Source of the DNA: Crossaster papposus
Taxonomy: Eukaryota > Echinodermata > Asteroidea > Velatida > Solasteridae
Direction of reading: 5' to 3'
Assembly: GCA_037893245.1 (NCBI GenBank)
Contig: JBAIAA010000600.1
Span: forward strand, 868,001 to 932,000
DNA length: 64,000 nt
Shown here piece after piece: positions 13,901-22,261 of the stretch (position 1 is the stretch's first letter; each line of letters opens with the position of its first letter). The notes beneath the pieces are model-generated. The model did not search any database, was not told where the DNA came from, and worked only from the letters and a program-made list of their open reading frames with translations. The position numbers and the translations under genes are program-made.

Positions 13901-14352
13901 AAATTATTACATTTGTTTGAAACTTGTACTGTAGTTGGGTGTAGTGTAACATTATTTTGCTTTGGCCCCAATGTGGTACATGTTCAAAACATCATCGTAT
14001 GGTGCAGAAATACGACATGTCCTGCCTTAACGAGGGTTTTGGAATTTGGTTTTCTGAAGTGAAAAAAACAGCTCAGTAAATTCTGTCTCCTCGTTGTGTA
14101 TTAGTTATTGTGCCGGCGTCTAATATGTTTGGCGCTATCATCGACTCGGCCTGCGTGGTGTGGCAACAAACGTGTTATGGCCAAGGAGCATGTCTTCTGT
14201 ACGACAAAGTCTGGTACCGCTACATCTTCAACGGTGTTGCGTTGGGGATTGGGACACTAAGCTTTGGCCTCATGCTCATTGTTTGGAAGTTTCCTTCGTA
14301 CACCGATAAAGAGAAATATACTGCCGTAAAAGAGGAGGAAGATAGCATCTGA
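1936..14352 (+). CDS. organic anion transporter (OATP/SLCO family), 8 coding exons
   Basis: This is a 12-TM membrane carrier for organic anions at the cell surface. Exons: 1936-2602, 3724-4050, 4482-4646, 11066-11267, 11752-11884, 12308-12513, 13704-13765, 14105-14352. All have GT-AG borders and matching phases, and they sum to 2010 nt (669 residues plus stop), normal for OATPs. Seen in order: TM1-2 with DGF and TTLERRYQFS; HRPHVLGVATLLGG; the OATP signature WVGAWWLGFL (exon 2); TM7 (exon 3); TM8-9 (exon 4); an extracellular Kazal-like cysteine module, CNSDCACSLSVYSPVCDG and CHAGC (exon 5); TM10-12 (exons 6-8) with CVPAEDRP and GAIIDSACVVWQ; and a cytosolic tail rich in K and E. The start is the ATG right after an acceptor, so the 5' UTR is spliced. 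Intron 3 is about 6.4 kb because of a DIRS insertion. The exact SLCO subfamily cannot be told by eye. Confidence 0.93.
2697..3318. repeat. two abutting minisatellites in inverted orientation (OATP intron 1)
   Basis: At 2697-2910 a 22-bp unit (GTTGAGCGTCGGGGTGAGAG..) repeats about ten times. At 2922-3318 a 25-26-bp unit (AACTCTTACCACGCACGACG..) repeats about fifteen times. The reverse complement of the second unit, GTT-CGGCGTCG-...-AAGAGTT, lines up with the first, GTT-GAGCGTCG-...-GAGAGTT. The two arrays are therefore diverged inverted copies meeting head to head at about 2912-2922. The open frames read through here on both strands come from stop-free units and are not genes. Confidence 0.85.
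3343..3602. mobile_element. MITE family A copy (GGGGCCAATTTCA termini)
   Basis: This 260-bp element has long terminal inverted repeats: GGGGCCAATTTCACGGAGCT at the left and its reverse complement at the right end. GCTAAGCA motifs continue inward. It has no coding capacity. Diverged copies occur at 22018-22260, 24685-24931, 25579-25820, 32498-32719 and 33507-33724. The transposase superfamily is not determinable from these ends alone. Confidence 0.85.
4797..4949 (+). repeat. left inverted terminal repeat of the DIRS element
   Basis: The segment from CTCACCTCTGTTTACC through CCTAGTTTTTTT is the exact reverse complement of 10114-10250. The outer ~18 bp differ between the two ends, as is usual for DIRS elements with unequal end extensions. 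The outermost bases recur, complemented, in the internal complementary region. Confidence 0.9.
5025..6893 (+). CDS. DIRS ORF1, gag-like protein (element part)
   Basis: A 622-codon open frame beginning at the first ATG after the left terminal repeat. The N-terminal half is rich in Ser, Pro and Arg, with an SR-repeat tract (RSRSRSRSRSHSGSR, about residues 235-255). The C-terminal half is more ordered and ends in a basic Arg/Gly/Phe-rich tail. The position, size and basic tail fit the gag-like ORF1 of DIRS elements, which is poorly conserved; the assignment rests on position rather than on a recognised domain. It overlaps the next ORF by about 190 bp. Confidence 0.75.
   Translation: MADVAKTRRKAVISSRSSGKSPSVPQSKHDTPTVATRPTPPGSAVGNPPGTSTRGSTAVPRETPHTFGSLQEHMQATEVETDPHVPAERRGCMASDTFESLSTTSPARSQRPGAPPTSQSSRTFSHAPWPYTQPSFTAEPRDFLHRSDQPHAWSHFPNDHRQFDYGTSFPRGFPTFDQRGFSSAFPGGFSRPYENSSRDFGVPFNDTTGLRDQNPHRSDDHGGHSTTGRSRRVTRGRSRSRSRSRSRSHSGSRDRHRAHHRSFDDHSRHESGHRSRHTRSRSSSEFSISSVQSVDEDNLSIAQRAFLTMNEVGKLLQFPPASPVEPSRPSYRRVTGSGSSKANQPTFPVDSLCVDIMNMSLDQVQRKQFLPQIQRSQANLFKTNQHDSERYFSTPTLSSEAKDLLRHENSTSRTQFFDSKTKLLDKSISALDKHLRHGARVASFSMLLSDTLARYHDDPSLIDASKLPEMFHFLDDCLGACLREFSLGFAATSLLRRSFVLDNLFLPSVGSRERLLDLPLGGSDLFDNRFDEAMMQEAKRLKTEDKLDLRRRSAKRPPTDVTTQSSWKKPRPASFDQKLAVQPRRFGGRGSASSSAYRFPRRQPPRFVRPSKPRGSRANKGF
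6703..8958 (+). CDS. DIRS reverse transcriptase/RNase H ORF (element part)
   Basis: A 751-codon frame. Reverse-transcriptase blocks are visible at about residues 165-290: WRPILNLRPLNSYI, SIDLKDAYLHVPI, FRCLPFGLSTAPRVF and LYLDDW. An RNase H-like region follows (TTDASILGWGAH, INHLELLAVFRAL, VKSDNSTVVSYIN, HLAGKKNILADALSR, about 440-560). After it comes the PHVDLFASHLNKQLP...AFPPTSLLPRVL...APFWPRQPW region typical of DIRS elements, often described as methyltransferase-like. RT then RNase H then this region is the DIRS order. The frame overlaps both the gag-like and recombinase ORFs; DIRS elements commonly use overlapping frames. Confidence 0.92.
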   Translation: MSPPSPVGRNLDLPLLTRNWPYNLGVLEAGVLHLLRLTGSLVVSPPDSCGPPSPEGRGLTRASDYNSVLIPPVLGPVGGRLAEFSHKWLLITSDIWVLQTISVGYRLEFTSDPPLQSPRRPTPVPTDPAHRAALEKEILSLGEKNAIIPAPAGSTLGITSTFFLAPKKSGEWRPILNLRPLNSYIRPKHFRMETLSTILQSLKRNWWATSIDLKDAYLHVPIHADYQKFLQFIYQETTYQFRCLPFGLSTAPRVFSRITKVVAAFLRQRQIHLFLYLDDWLIVGPTYRETERALLQTVQLVTDLGFIINVEKSFLTPSQQPTYLGAILNLTSGRAMPTKERCQTLRLCISVFMSSQNLPAKAWLRLLGLMASLVDLVPWCRMHMRPLQLHLLYHYRPRKDPISILVPVTRLIQDLLRWWLSPDNLQNGVVFPHPSPSAILTTDASILGWGAHLEDLSVAGTWSMNENHLHINHLELLAVFRALQSLEPRVLDKLVLVKSDNSTVVSYINRQGGTHSPSLCLATWELLSWCIPRQISLQATHLAGKKNILADALSRGRATPTEWSLHPAVVNHIFNILGRPHVDLFASHLNKQLPTFCARHAHPMAWKVDALSFDWTGIHAYAFPPTSLLPRVLTKIETEFSRILLVAPFWPRQPWFPRLLDLLVHTPLMLPNRPDLLSQVRLQVLHPDPTTLHLCAWMLSKSPSEQLAFRRRLLPWQSRADEFPPGELMIADFSTSPNGARRELLIPIQHL
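6963..9851 (+). CDS. DIRS tyrosine recombinase ORF (functional part about 8840-9851)
   Basis: The frame is open for 962 codons, but its first ~620 codons lie opposite the RT ORF in another frame and are probably only a shadow. The recombinase proper begins near 8830-8860, with STRRTYDSRLLHFTKWCKE (the core-binding domain), then STIRGYRSAIGVLH. The catalytic domain has AAATARRRSELHALS, where the first Arg lies in the usual A-x-x-x-R-x-S-E setting, followed downstream by SLAHETRSVSSSWAHLLG and the CYLKDV end that carries the expected Tyr. It integrates the circular DNA intermediate in this element class. The start is uncertain. Confidence 0.9.
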   Translation: MASYNIRHLGSSDYLGGVPSGVHQRPSLTVSPTTNSCSHRPCTSGCLGEGNPFSRRKECHHSSSCWIHPRHHINLFPRSKEIGRVAPHPQPASSQLLHQAKAFSYGNSLYHPPVSEEKLVGYFHRPEGCLSPCTNPCRLPEIPPIYISGNHVPVPLSSLRSFDGPSGLFQNNQGCRSFSPSKTDSFVPVPGRLAHSGSHLSGNREGTFTDSSTSHRSGVYNQCREILPDSFTTAHLPWGYSESDFGQGYAHQRAMPNTTTMYQRFHVLPESSGQGLASLAGSHGKPRGPSPVVQDAHASLAASPPVPLPATQGSYLHFGSSNPANPGPSPVVAISGQSSKRSGFPTPLSFSHTHNRCFDSGMGSPSRRSFGGRHLVNEREPFTHQPLGATCSFQGPTVPRTQSSRQAGPGQIGQLYSGVLHQPSGGNPFSVSLPSHLGASQLVHSTPNLPSSYASGRKEEHPRRCSLQGTGYSNRMVSSSGSSQPHLQYPRKTACGPVCVTSEQAAPNILRSSCSPHGVEGGCPQLRLDGNSRLCLPSNFPVTTGSDKDRDRILQDFTRGPLLAPTTMVSSSPGPTCSYTSHAPQPTRSFVTSEVTSPTPRSNHSSSLCLDAVQVSFRTAGLSEEATALAVKSRRVSTRRTYDSRLLHFTKWCKERAIDSHTASLASIGDFLLHLFNSGLQISTIRGYRSAIGVLHQGFQDGSTTSNNTSIAHLLRGMFHSRPPRRKLIPSWDLGAVLLSLAKAPFEPANSSSLHQLTIKTAFLLAAATARRRSELHALSIEPGHIRWEPGGVRLIPHIEFLTKNQSATFTPPDIFVPSLTSFSSTAEDKWWCPVRALKYYIARTRPLRGDIKQLFITTIQPHHPASVTTIARWISEAVDNPAENRRSKSLAHETRSVSSSWAHLLGVSLSDIMKAACWKNPSTFTSCYLKDVVQAEGLMGRKVLQETARSAARKARKAPSQ
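9978..10078 (+). repeat. internal complementary region of the DIRS element
   Basis: 9978-10021 (AATGTTGGTAAACAGAGGTG..) is the reverse complement of the left tip beginning at 4797. 10020-10078 (TTCCCCAAATCCAAGGGGAT..) is the reverse complement of the right tip ending at 10292. The junction falls at about 10020. In DIRS elements this segment templates completion of the ends in the circular intermediate. It fixes both element boundaries to within one or two bases. Confidence 0.92.
10107..10292 (+). repeat. right inverted terminal repeat of the DIRS element
   Basis: The reverse complement of the left terminal repeat over about 134 bp without a mismatch (10114-10250). It is then extended by about 40 bp ending GGATTTGGGGAA, which the left copy lacks but the internal complementary region contains. 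An A-tract of about 16 bases marks its inner border. Confidence 0.9.
10310..10959 (+). pseudogene. C-terminal fragment of a choline-transporter-like (SLC44/CTL) gene
   Basis: An open frame whose translation matches the SLC44/CTL C-terminus as known from vertebrates: KGTESSIAKFVLRCLSCCLW, CLEKFLKFLNENAYIVIAI, GFCSSAQKAFIILISNALRV, GDFVLFLGKL, CFLSVYEMAVDTLLLCFCED and INDGSAEKPYFM. At least three hydrophobic segments are present. Homology starts about 20 bp after the right end of the DIRS element and fades near 10845; the frame then runs on to a stop at 10957-10959. An in-frame stop lies just upstream (10306-10308), no acceptor with a pyrimidine tract precedes it and no poly(A) follows. It is uninterrupted across a region that other animals split by introns (family knowledge). 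The best reading is a 5'-truncated gene fragment or retrocopy in the OATP intron. An exon of a nested gene or an assembly artefact remains possible. Confidence 0.7.
13153..13328. repeat. long hairpin / foldback element in OATP intron 6
   Basis: Arms of about 82 bp (13153-13235 and 13242-13328) around a central TTCGG. Left arm words GCGAGG, TGCGTGAT, TTGACCGGGTTGGGGG and TGACCGCTGGTAA return reverse-complemented in the right arm with few mismatches. There is no coding capacity. It resembles a MITE or solo foldback whose inverted arms nearly meet. Confidence 0.85.
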
Positions 14353-14399
14353 GAAGACATTTTACAAGGAGCCAAATATATATATATACTTTTTGAAAC

Positions 14400-14882
14400 A
14401 GTGGGTGTATTCGAAACCCTGTTCTTGATTGACCCGCGAACGTTGTCCGGGGTTGCCGATTGCGAACACTAAAGTGCGTGTGAAATACATCATTCAAGAT
14501 GGCAGCCGAGAATTAAAATCCAAATTAAAATAAAACCAAATAAACTATTTTAACAAAATAATTTACATCTACAAATAGCAGTAAAAACTGACAAATATCT
14601 GCCCACATAATATGATCACGTACAATTAAATTTGTATCATTTTTACTGCTCGTGCACTGAATAACTACTTTCAATTTGTATGCACAAATATTAAAGCCAG
14701 TTCCGGAGAGGTCTAGGTCCGCCATCTTTGTTCTGGACGTTATTAATCAGCTGCTTCCCCACTCACTGAGCGGGGATTGGAAATCCTGTCCGCGAACACC
14801 GTTTGCGTGTTGGTCCTCGTCATTCGGAACCCTGTTCGCGTGTTCATTCAATACGAGAACGGGGTTTCGAATGCGCCCATTA
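14400..14882. mobile_element. MITE-like element with GGGTGTATTCGAAACCC termini
   Basis: GGGTGTATTCGAAACCCTGT near 14402 is matched at the right end by its near reverse complement, ending CGGGGTTTCGAATGCGCCCA at about 14880. GATGGCAG / GCCATC words are also mirrored inside (about 14498 and 14722). It is about 480 bp, AT-rich in the middle, non-coding, and lies in the OATP 3' flank. Confidence 0.65.
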
Positions 14883-15932
14883 TATCAGAATCATGGTTGT
14901 CTCCTTTCCGATACAAGTATTGTATACTCAATCGTCTTCAAAGTGTTCAAGTTGTAACTGTAACGATCTTTGACACTGTTTAGTATGTTTGGCAAAGATA
15001 TAGAATTTAGCGTTCTTTTAGATTGACAGCGAATGTCAAAACTTATTTTGTTTAACCATCAGTAAATACGGAAGCTTAATTGACCAACTACGTTTTCCAA
15101 GATAAGCTATCTCGGTGTTCCACATCCCTATAGATGTGCTGCAAATATTGCAGAACTCTGCATCTTGGCATTTCATGTTTCAACAATATAAGTACAGATA
15201 ATAAAACAGTCGCAACAGCCACAAACCTATCTTTGTAACATGGAAATATATTGAACATGTGTTTTATGAAAACTGACAAATCGGGTTAAAATTGTATTGT
15301 TAATATTCAAAGCAAATTATACAGATGTTAAAATGACATGGATTTACCCAGTCAGTGTTCTCCGCATTCACTGGGTAGCGGCCGCCCCGTGTACATGTTA
15401 CGCTGTTCCGTCATATTTTTATGCTGCCCTATTAAAATGTTATGCCGCCCGGTCAAATGTTGCTTTTCAATCATGGTTTTATTTTGCTTTGTTACAAAAC
15501 AAAAATTGTGGTGTACAAATCTTTAATATTGTTTTCATATCGCACAAATATCTAGAAACACTCACAATTCAAAGTTAAAGCCGTACAAGGGTGTCCTATT
15601 AAAATTTGGCCTTTGAAGAATGCTGCCAAATGTATCTTTGCATAGTATCAACAATTATTATTCTAAAATGACATCGCAAGTTTTGTTTTGGTTTTAAATT
15701 CATAAACAGTCGGGGGTTAATTGTTTTTTATTTGGTTTTATAACACCAGTAAACAATACATAATAAGCATATTGTTACTATGGCAGTAGTTATTACATGT
15801 TATATGTAGTGTATCAATGTAAAATAAAAGCATTAAGCAAAATTGAATCCATTGTGTGACTTATGTCATTATTTACACATGTGATTGATATTTTAAATTG
15901 TGATTTATTTCAAGTTTCTCAAGTTCATAGTT

Positions 15933-15972
15933 TAAGCCATAGAGCTGTATCTTTCATACAGCTCTATGGTTT
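15933..15972. repeat. small perfect hairpin (GCCATAGAGCTGTAT arms)
   Basis: AGCCATAGAGCTGTAT, a 5-base loop CTTTC, then ATACAGCTCTATGGTT. The arms pair over about 15 bp. It is intergenic, with no T-tract suggesting a specific function. It is probably the core of a decayed foldback. Confidence 0.6.
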
Positions 15973-18900
15973 AAGCTCAAAACCACATAATTATTTTTTT
16001 GTCCACTTGTCCAGCAAGAATTTTTGGGACCCCTTCTAAAAAAATTACTAAACATTAGGTTGATTCCAAATCTGAACACTGCCTTAAAACCCCACGAACA
16101 AACCATGATGTGCCAATTAAATTTTCCTGAAACACACTGACATTTTTTCAATTTTTTCAACATTTTTTGATTTTATCATAAAACGCACTTTTTAGTGTCT
16201 GGATATAAAATTAAACCAACAATTTCAAGAATTTCCTTAATCCCAAAAAAACTCGTTTTGCCTTTTCCTATGGTTTGTGCATAAGGTTATGATGTGGAAT
16301 TCTTCCCCCCCCCCCAAAAAAAAACCCCAACAACCAAAAAAAAACAAGTTTAGAAGTTGGAAATTCTTGAAAATACTTGTCCGACATATCCCATAGACTT
16401 TGCACTGCATTGCATCGTCTCACACGAATGTCTCATATCTTTTCCCAAAAATAGGCCTATTTAACATTGAAACTTGGCGTATACATGTAATTCTTGGGTG
16501 TTATTATGTTTAACTTGATTTTCCTGATCAAACTGGATTGTTTTTGTGATGTTAACTTCGTTTCCTGTGATATTACATCCGTTTTCTCGGTCTTGCGCTA
16601 TACAAACGTGTGTACGCCTGCAATGTTTTTAATATCCCAATATGGCCGCTGATGTCTTCACGTGCAGAGCCGCTCGACCTATCCAGTTATAGAGATCAGT
16701 GGCTCGGCCCGGTTGTTCACGCGATTAGCGCGTACGCGTAGCGTGCGTGACGTCAATGCAACCCTTTATACCGTACGTGATTAATACGTGCATGTACAAA
16801 AGTTGCAAAGAAACACATCAAAATAACATAAAAATACCGTCGCAAGGATAGTTTAGAACTAATACAAATCCACTCATCCGGACACCAAGGAGCGTCAATA
16901 CAATCAGTGGCCCATAGAGCCGGTTGGTTGTGAAGACAACGCCACTTCGACATTCCAACTGCGCATGCGTTACTTACCTTGGCAACCTGAAATTTGAGAT
17001 AAACAAAGGCGCACTGCACGTATGCAACGTGCATAACGCGGGTACGATACATGTGTAAACATACTGCTTAACTAACGTTCGTTAGCATGTGGGGGGAAAA
17101 ACACAATTTTTCTCGTGTTTATTAAACCCAATACAGCAGAATCCTGACTCGAATTTCATCATGGTGAGATAATTAATGTTACCTAACTTTGTTTTTCTTC
17201 AGATAGAGCAAAACAAATCTCGTTTCGAGTTCGCTAAAATGTAAACTTTATATGGTCGACCACGGCACGCAGTCACAGTTTATGCAGTGTGTGTGTGAAC
17301 ATGCTCGACTATGGTGTGAACTACATGTACGTTTGGGATCTACTAGGGCGCCCATAATTAAAAATGTGGCGGCCTGCATAATTTCTCTAGGGTGCAGGCA
17401 CGACCTACTGAGCTTTATCTTTGTCTGAAACACATTTTTCTAAAGGAAAAACTATAAAAGACTTGCATGTATTTTGGCAATTGCATCATGATAATGTATT
17501 TTTGAATTGTATTTGTAGAGTTTTCATTAGGCCTATAGGACGGCCTAATTAAGTAGGGTGGGGCCTAATTAAGTAGGCCTAGGAGTTTTATTTTTTAAAG
17601 GAAATTTAGGGATCAAAGTGATAATGACAATGACAAAACCTTCTCATTCCTCCATGCTTAGCCTTAGAGGCAACTCTATTGTTCACTTTTATGTGTCTTC
17701 CTTCATAAGGTGATGAGGACCATCTTTTGCTGAACCTGAGGATATATGTTCTGTTACAAACTGCGGCAACATCAATAATCAACTTAAACAATGAAAAGGA
17801 GGACAGTGTACAAAGCATGGATGCCATTTAGGTTTCGGAACATGTGATTGTGAACCTCCATTCCATTCTCAACTGAGAAGCGTGATGAAGACACCAGTCG
17901 TCGCTGGCACAAGATGATCAACAGGAAATATCCCAAAACAAACAGGAACTGGGTTGCAAAATCGTCGATCGTGTATGCTCAAGACACTTGTATCTTCAGC
18001 CGATGATATAATTAGTCTTTGCTGTTCTAGTATTCTTTAACCAGACCTCATTGTCTAAATGTATACAATGTATCTCTGTACAGCTGTGAATAACTCGTTG
18101 ACCAAATAAAGTGTGCAGATATGTACACTATACGTGAAATAATGATTGTATAGGGCTGGTGGCTTTCCTTTTACATGTAATATTAATAAAATGCTTTCAC
18201 TCTTTATCACGAAGCATATAAAATCACTCATGGTTGATGTGTTTGTGAACGTATTTTAAAGGTATCGTGCTTTAATTAACAGGTGCAAGAAGAAAAAAGT
18301 GAACATACATGTATTACAAAATAATAAAGATATTAAAGCCTGACTAAAATAATATTGTTTAAGCTGCTCAGTTAATTAACAATATTATTATACACCCACT
18401 TGCAGCTGCAATTAAGCCTTCATAATTTGTAACATAAAAGATGAAGATTATTTCAAAATACGAAAACAATTCAAGATTTGTCAAATGGCTAATGTTTGAA
18501 CACCACTATATTTTGTGTAACCTCTGCATCAGCTAGTTATAAAATCAATATAATTTATAAATGGTAAATTCAATAATGGTATCAATGAACAACATAATTC
18601 AATTTTGAAAGTGGAATCTGGTATTGGTAGCTGCTTTCCCAATTAACACAAACGAAATTGTAATTGCTTTTGTGGCAATAATCCATCCAAGTTCCGAATA
18701 TAACTTCGTTCTGTGTTTGTCTTCGGTCAGTTCGTCAACTTTCAGATAGAGGAACGTTGAGCTGATCAAGCAGAGTTCCTTCTTCCCCCGCTGGATTTCC
18801 TCTTAATTTAAAAAAAATCCTTCAAAGCCTCGACATTCCAGTGTTCAATAACATCTAAAGACAAAGCAAAAGAATCCTCAGAGGACATTGACAAAGTTAT

Positions 18901-19399
18901 TTGAGAGAAAAACAATCTAAAACGCGACAGTAGAAATAGAAAAATGGCACTCGCCACGCGCGACACGAGTACGTTGCCAACGGCGACACCATTTGTTTAT
19001 CTGCAATAACCCTTGACATTACCCATAGTGCACTGCGCGCGTGAGATGTCGAAGTGGCTTTGTTTGTGGTTTGTTGGCTCGCAAAAATGCTCCGCGTCAA
19101 CGGCAGTCGGCCATCAAAACAAAAAGGACGCTTCCCCGCGCGCGTAACCAAATTACACAAAAAACTGGTTCAGATATCCGTGCGCGGTAAAATGTGAAGG
19201 GGCCTGTGGCAGATCCCCACATTAACGCGACTTCAAATATCATGTTTAAAAGGATTGATTCTGCAAAATAACAATTACAAAATGTTAAATATTGCGTCGC
19301 GCGTTAAACGCATCGACTGCAGCCCTAATTTAAATGCGCCAATTATATGGGACATTTCAATTAGTCAATTCCAGGGGTTTAAGATCGCGCAAGGCATGG

Positions 19400-19560
19400 T
19401 GGGAAAACATGGCGCAGCACGATTTAGCCATGGTAACGAGGTCAACACACTGACCTCTATATCTATACCTGGACGGATCGTTGCCCATATTCTGCCGTGC
19501 TGACACTTGAAGTCGGCGAGCACGCGCGGCGGCCATTTTACACTTCCAAGAGCGATACGG
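19400..19560. repeat. half copy of foldback family E
   Basis: It contains CTGACCTCTATATCTATACC, TGGACGGATCGTTGCCCATA and ACTTGAAGTCGGC, the words that form one arm of the complete foldbacks at 23860-24132 and 58554-58867. Only one arm is present. It lies in intergenic DNA. Confidence 0.55.
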
Positions 19561-19749
19561 TTCACTATACATTACGTACTGAAGGGCTGTATTGTGTAGA
19601 CACTATTTTTCATTACCTTGGGCGTGTCGCTTCATTTTTTATTATTATAGGAGACCTTATAAGTTAAATCAAGCCTTGTTTTATTATTCTCCCGAAGGAA
19701 AAATAAAATGCTTTAATAAATGAATAAATTTCTGAACTGATTAACCCGA

Positions 19750-20045
19750 ACGCTCCCCAATCCTCCAAAATCCTCATTGCAGTTTTGGAGGATTTTTGAG
19801 GATTGAGGATGTATGGAATTTAAATAAAATGAGGATTTTGGAGGATTTAGGCACGATGTGGTTTCAAGTGTGGAGGATTTTTTAGGATTGAGGCTGAATG
19901 GGGTTTTCAAAAAATCTTAATGAGAATTTTGGAGGATTGACTTTTTTCAATCCCCAGAATCCTCATTGCAGTTTGAGGATTAAAACAAATAAGGATTTTG
20001 AAGAATTGAGGCACATGATGTTGTGGAGATTTTTTGAGGATTGCT
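19750..20045. repeat. degenerate GAGGATTTTGGAGGATT repeat
   Basis: GAGGATTTT, GGAGGATTGAGG and their complement TCCTCAAAATCCTCC recur irregularly for about 300 bp, in both orientations near the left edge (19758-19795). It is a diverged purine-rich simple repeat, non-coding. Confidence 0.6.
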
Positions 20046-20397
20046 AGCAAGAAGGGCCTAGGGGGTAAGGGTTAATGAAAAAATCAATAAACAATACATT
20101 TGTAAATGATGTGCTTTCTTGCAAGATGTTTTGAAAATTCTTTACATTTTGCCATTAAACCATATAGAATTCAAGATAAAAAAAAAGGCACTTGTGATGT
20201 GGCAAAGGTTTTAAATGGTTTACGAATCATTCCTAATCACTGTATTCTTTTTTTTTCTTCTCAAAAAAATATTTTATCATCACTGACACGTATTTGAACT
20301 GTATATATTAGAATAAAGAAAATAACATGAGGTAAAATGAATTCTCAATCTTATATTGTACCGGTTTATTGTACAGGGCAATTCAACAATTTTTCAT

Positions 20398-20553
20398 TAT
20401 AAAATTCTATTTTTCAGAATAATTACAGGATATCTAGCGCAATCATTTTGCTGGATGCCCAGAATCAACATTTACTTTCAGATGAGTATGATATTTCTTA
20501 ATAATTCGGTAGTAAATATTTTCGATATCTGCAAATGGTGTATACTACCTTTA
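20398..20553. mobile_element. partial copy of MITE family B
   Basis: It matches the right half of the full copies at 55130-55492 and 57072-57403: ATTACAGGATATCTAGCGCA, then CTGGATGCCCAGAATCAACA, and an end close to GCAAATGGTGTATCCTACCTTT. The left half is missing. Confidence 0.7.
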
Positions 20554-20829
20554 AGTTCAGATTTGTCAAATAAATATTTAATACATGATGTATACAATTT
20601 ATTTCAAAATTAATCCTCTTTCAACATAACAAGGGATTATTTTACAACTTTCATGAAGATAAAGTGAAACAATACGTCAATAATAACAATTCCTTTAGTA
20701 ATTCTTCAGTTTGAATACAGATTACAGGCACATGGCTACTCAAAACTGAATGTTTTGAAAAAGGTGTTGTTAAAGCAAAAGTAGATAATACAGAGAATAC
20801 TTGTTTGTAACATATACAATTTAATGTAC

Positions 20830-21032
20830 CTTCTAAAGATGAAGCGGAAAATAAAATATTGTATGGACAGCATCCTGAGTAAGACGAACTGTCTGCCCAG
20901 TATTGTCAAAGCAGGTCTCTTCAAAATGATTGACGTAGAGTACAGAGCTCTTGTCGGGAGTCCACAAATCTCGCTTCATGTTGACCTTCCATACTGCATT
21001 CTGCAAGTACCGACCGGCGGCTGAATGGAAAC
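20830..21032 (-). pseudogene. decayed THAP-domain exon
   Basis: Read on the minus strand from an acceptor (tttgctgcag) the frame gives WKVNMKRDLWTPDKSSVLY, VNHFEETCFDNTGQTVRL and AVHTIFYFP. This matches the second half of THAP zinc-binding, DNA-binding domains (W, the P-x-K-S-S-x-x-C-S-x-HF block, AVPTIF). The third zinc-ligand Cys before xxHF is replaced by Tyr, and a stop codon (20833-20835) falls one codon before a possible donor (AAG|GTACAT). The first half of the domain with its CxxC was not found upstream. It could come from a host THAP gene or from a P-element-like transposon, which also carries THAP domains. The missing ligand argues that it no longer binds zinc. Confidence 0.6.
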
Positions 21033-22017
21033 CTGCAGCAAATGTAAGCATACGAGGTAAATTAAATTATATGTAGAATAATCTACACTACAGTCTACAT
21101 CAGAAGATTTATTTCCAGGGTGGGGTGACTGTAAAAAAGTGTTCCAGTATTTTTAATTAAATTCAATTCATTATTTTTTGTCAAAACAATTATCATCTGT
21201 CAAACAAATTGTCTTCTAATAACAGGTGAAGGAATGTAGGAAATTCCACCCTTCTAGTGGGGAATCTAGACCACTAGAGTAGACCGATGGTGAAAGTCTG
21301 ACCAAAATTCATAGGAACTAAAATAAAATGCAACTAAGTTAAAGTAAACAATGTCAATGCCCAAGTTTATTATTATATAAATATAAGAATACTAATTAAT
21401 TATTGTATGCATAATCTTCAATAGAGTAATAGTATACTAGAGTTAGCATGACGTTGAATGAGGTAAATCTATGATGAATATACACAATACCCTTTTTAAG
21501 TAAGACACTCGTCAAACTTAAAGACGTTTATCGTGACTGTCAAGTTCAAGTTACAATTAACATAACAAGATGATAATTATGAATAGACTAATCGTTAGAA
21601 ATTGAATCTACTTAGTCTAGTCAAAATCTATAGCATAGCATGGCATTGGATTGCTATAGATTATATCGCCTAGTATCAGCAATGAAATGATCAGAATTAC
21701 ATTGAATTGCATTGCCATTGGCAATGGCATTATGCCATACCGCATACGTACACACATGCATGATACATGAAATATAAACATTGGGACTACACAGAGCGCT
21801 AGACCGTAGACGGTACGCTAACTACTTCCAATCTGCTTTTAAAATACATAGAAAACATAGTTGAACTTACGAATGAAATATCTGTACACATCCTTTATTA
21901 CACCGGTTTGAGCAGTTGATTGCAGCACATGTGGTCATTTTCAACGATTATAAGTTCAGAAACAGAACCTGCACACAAGGCTGCAGTCGAATTGTACACA
22001 AATCTGTATTACAACCA

Positions 22018-22260
22018 GGGCCCAATTTCATAGAGCTGCTAAGCAAAAAAATTTGCTTAGCACAAAAAGTCTTGCTCATTAAAAACAGGTTACCAGCAAA
22101 AATTATACCTGTTTTTCATGCTAAGCAAAAAAACCAGCTGATTATCAATCCAGAACAATAAAGATCAGGTAAAAATTTGGTCTGTAACCTTGTTTTTGCC
22201 AAGGACAAATTGTCAAGCTAAGCAAATTTTTGTGCTTAGCAGCTCTATGAAATTGGGCCC
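22018..22260. mobile_element. MITE family A copy
   Basis: 243 bp bounded by GGGCCCAATTTCATAGAGCT and its reverse complement; these are the best-preserved termini of the family in this window. GCTAAGCA words mirror each other inside. Non-coding. Confidence 0.85.
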
Positions 22261-22261
22261 T

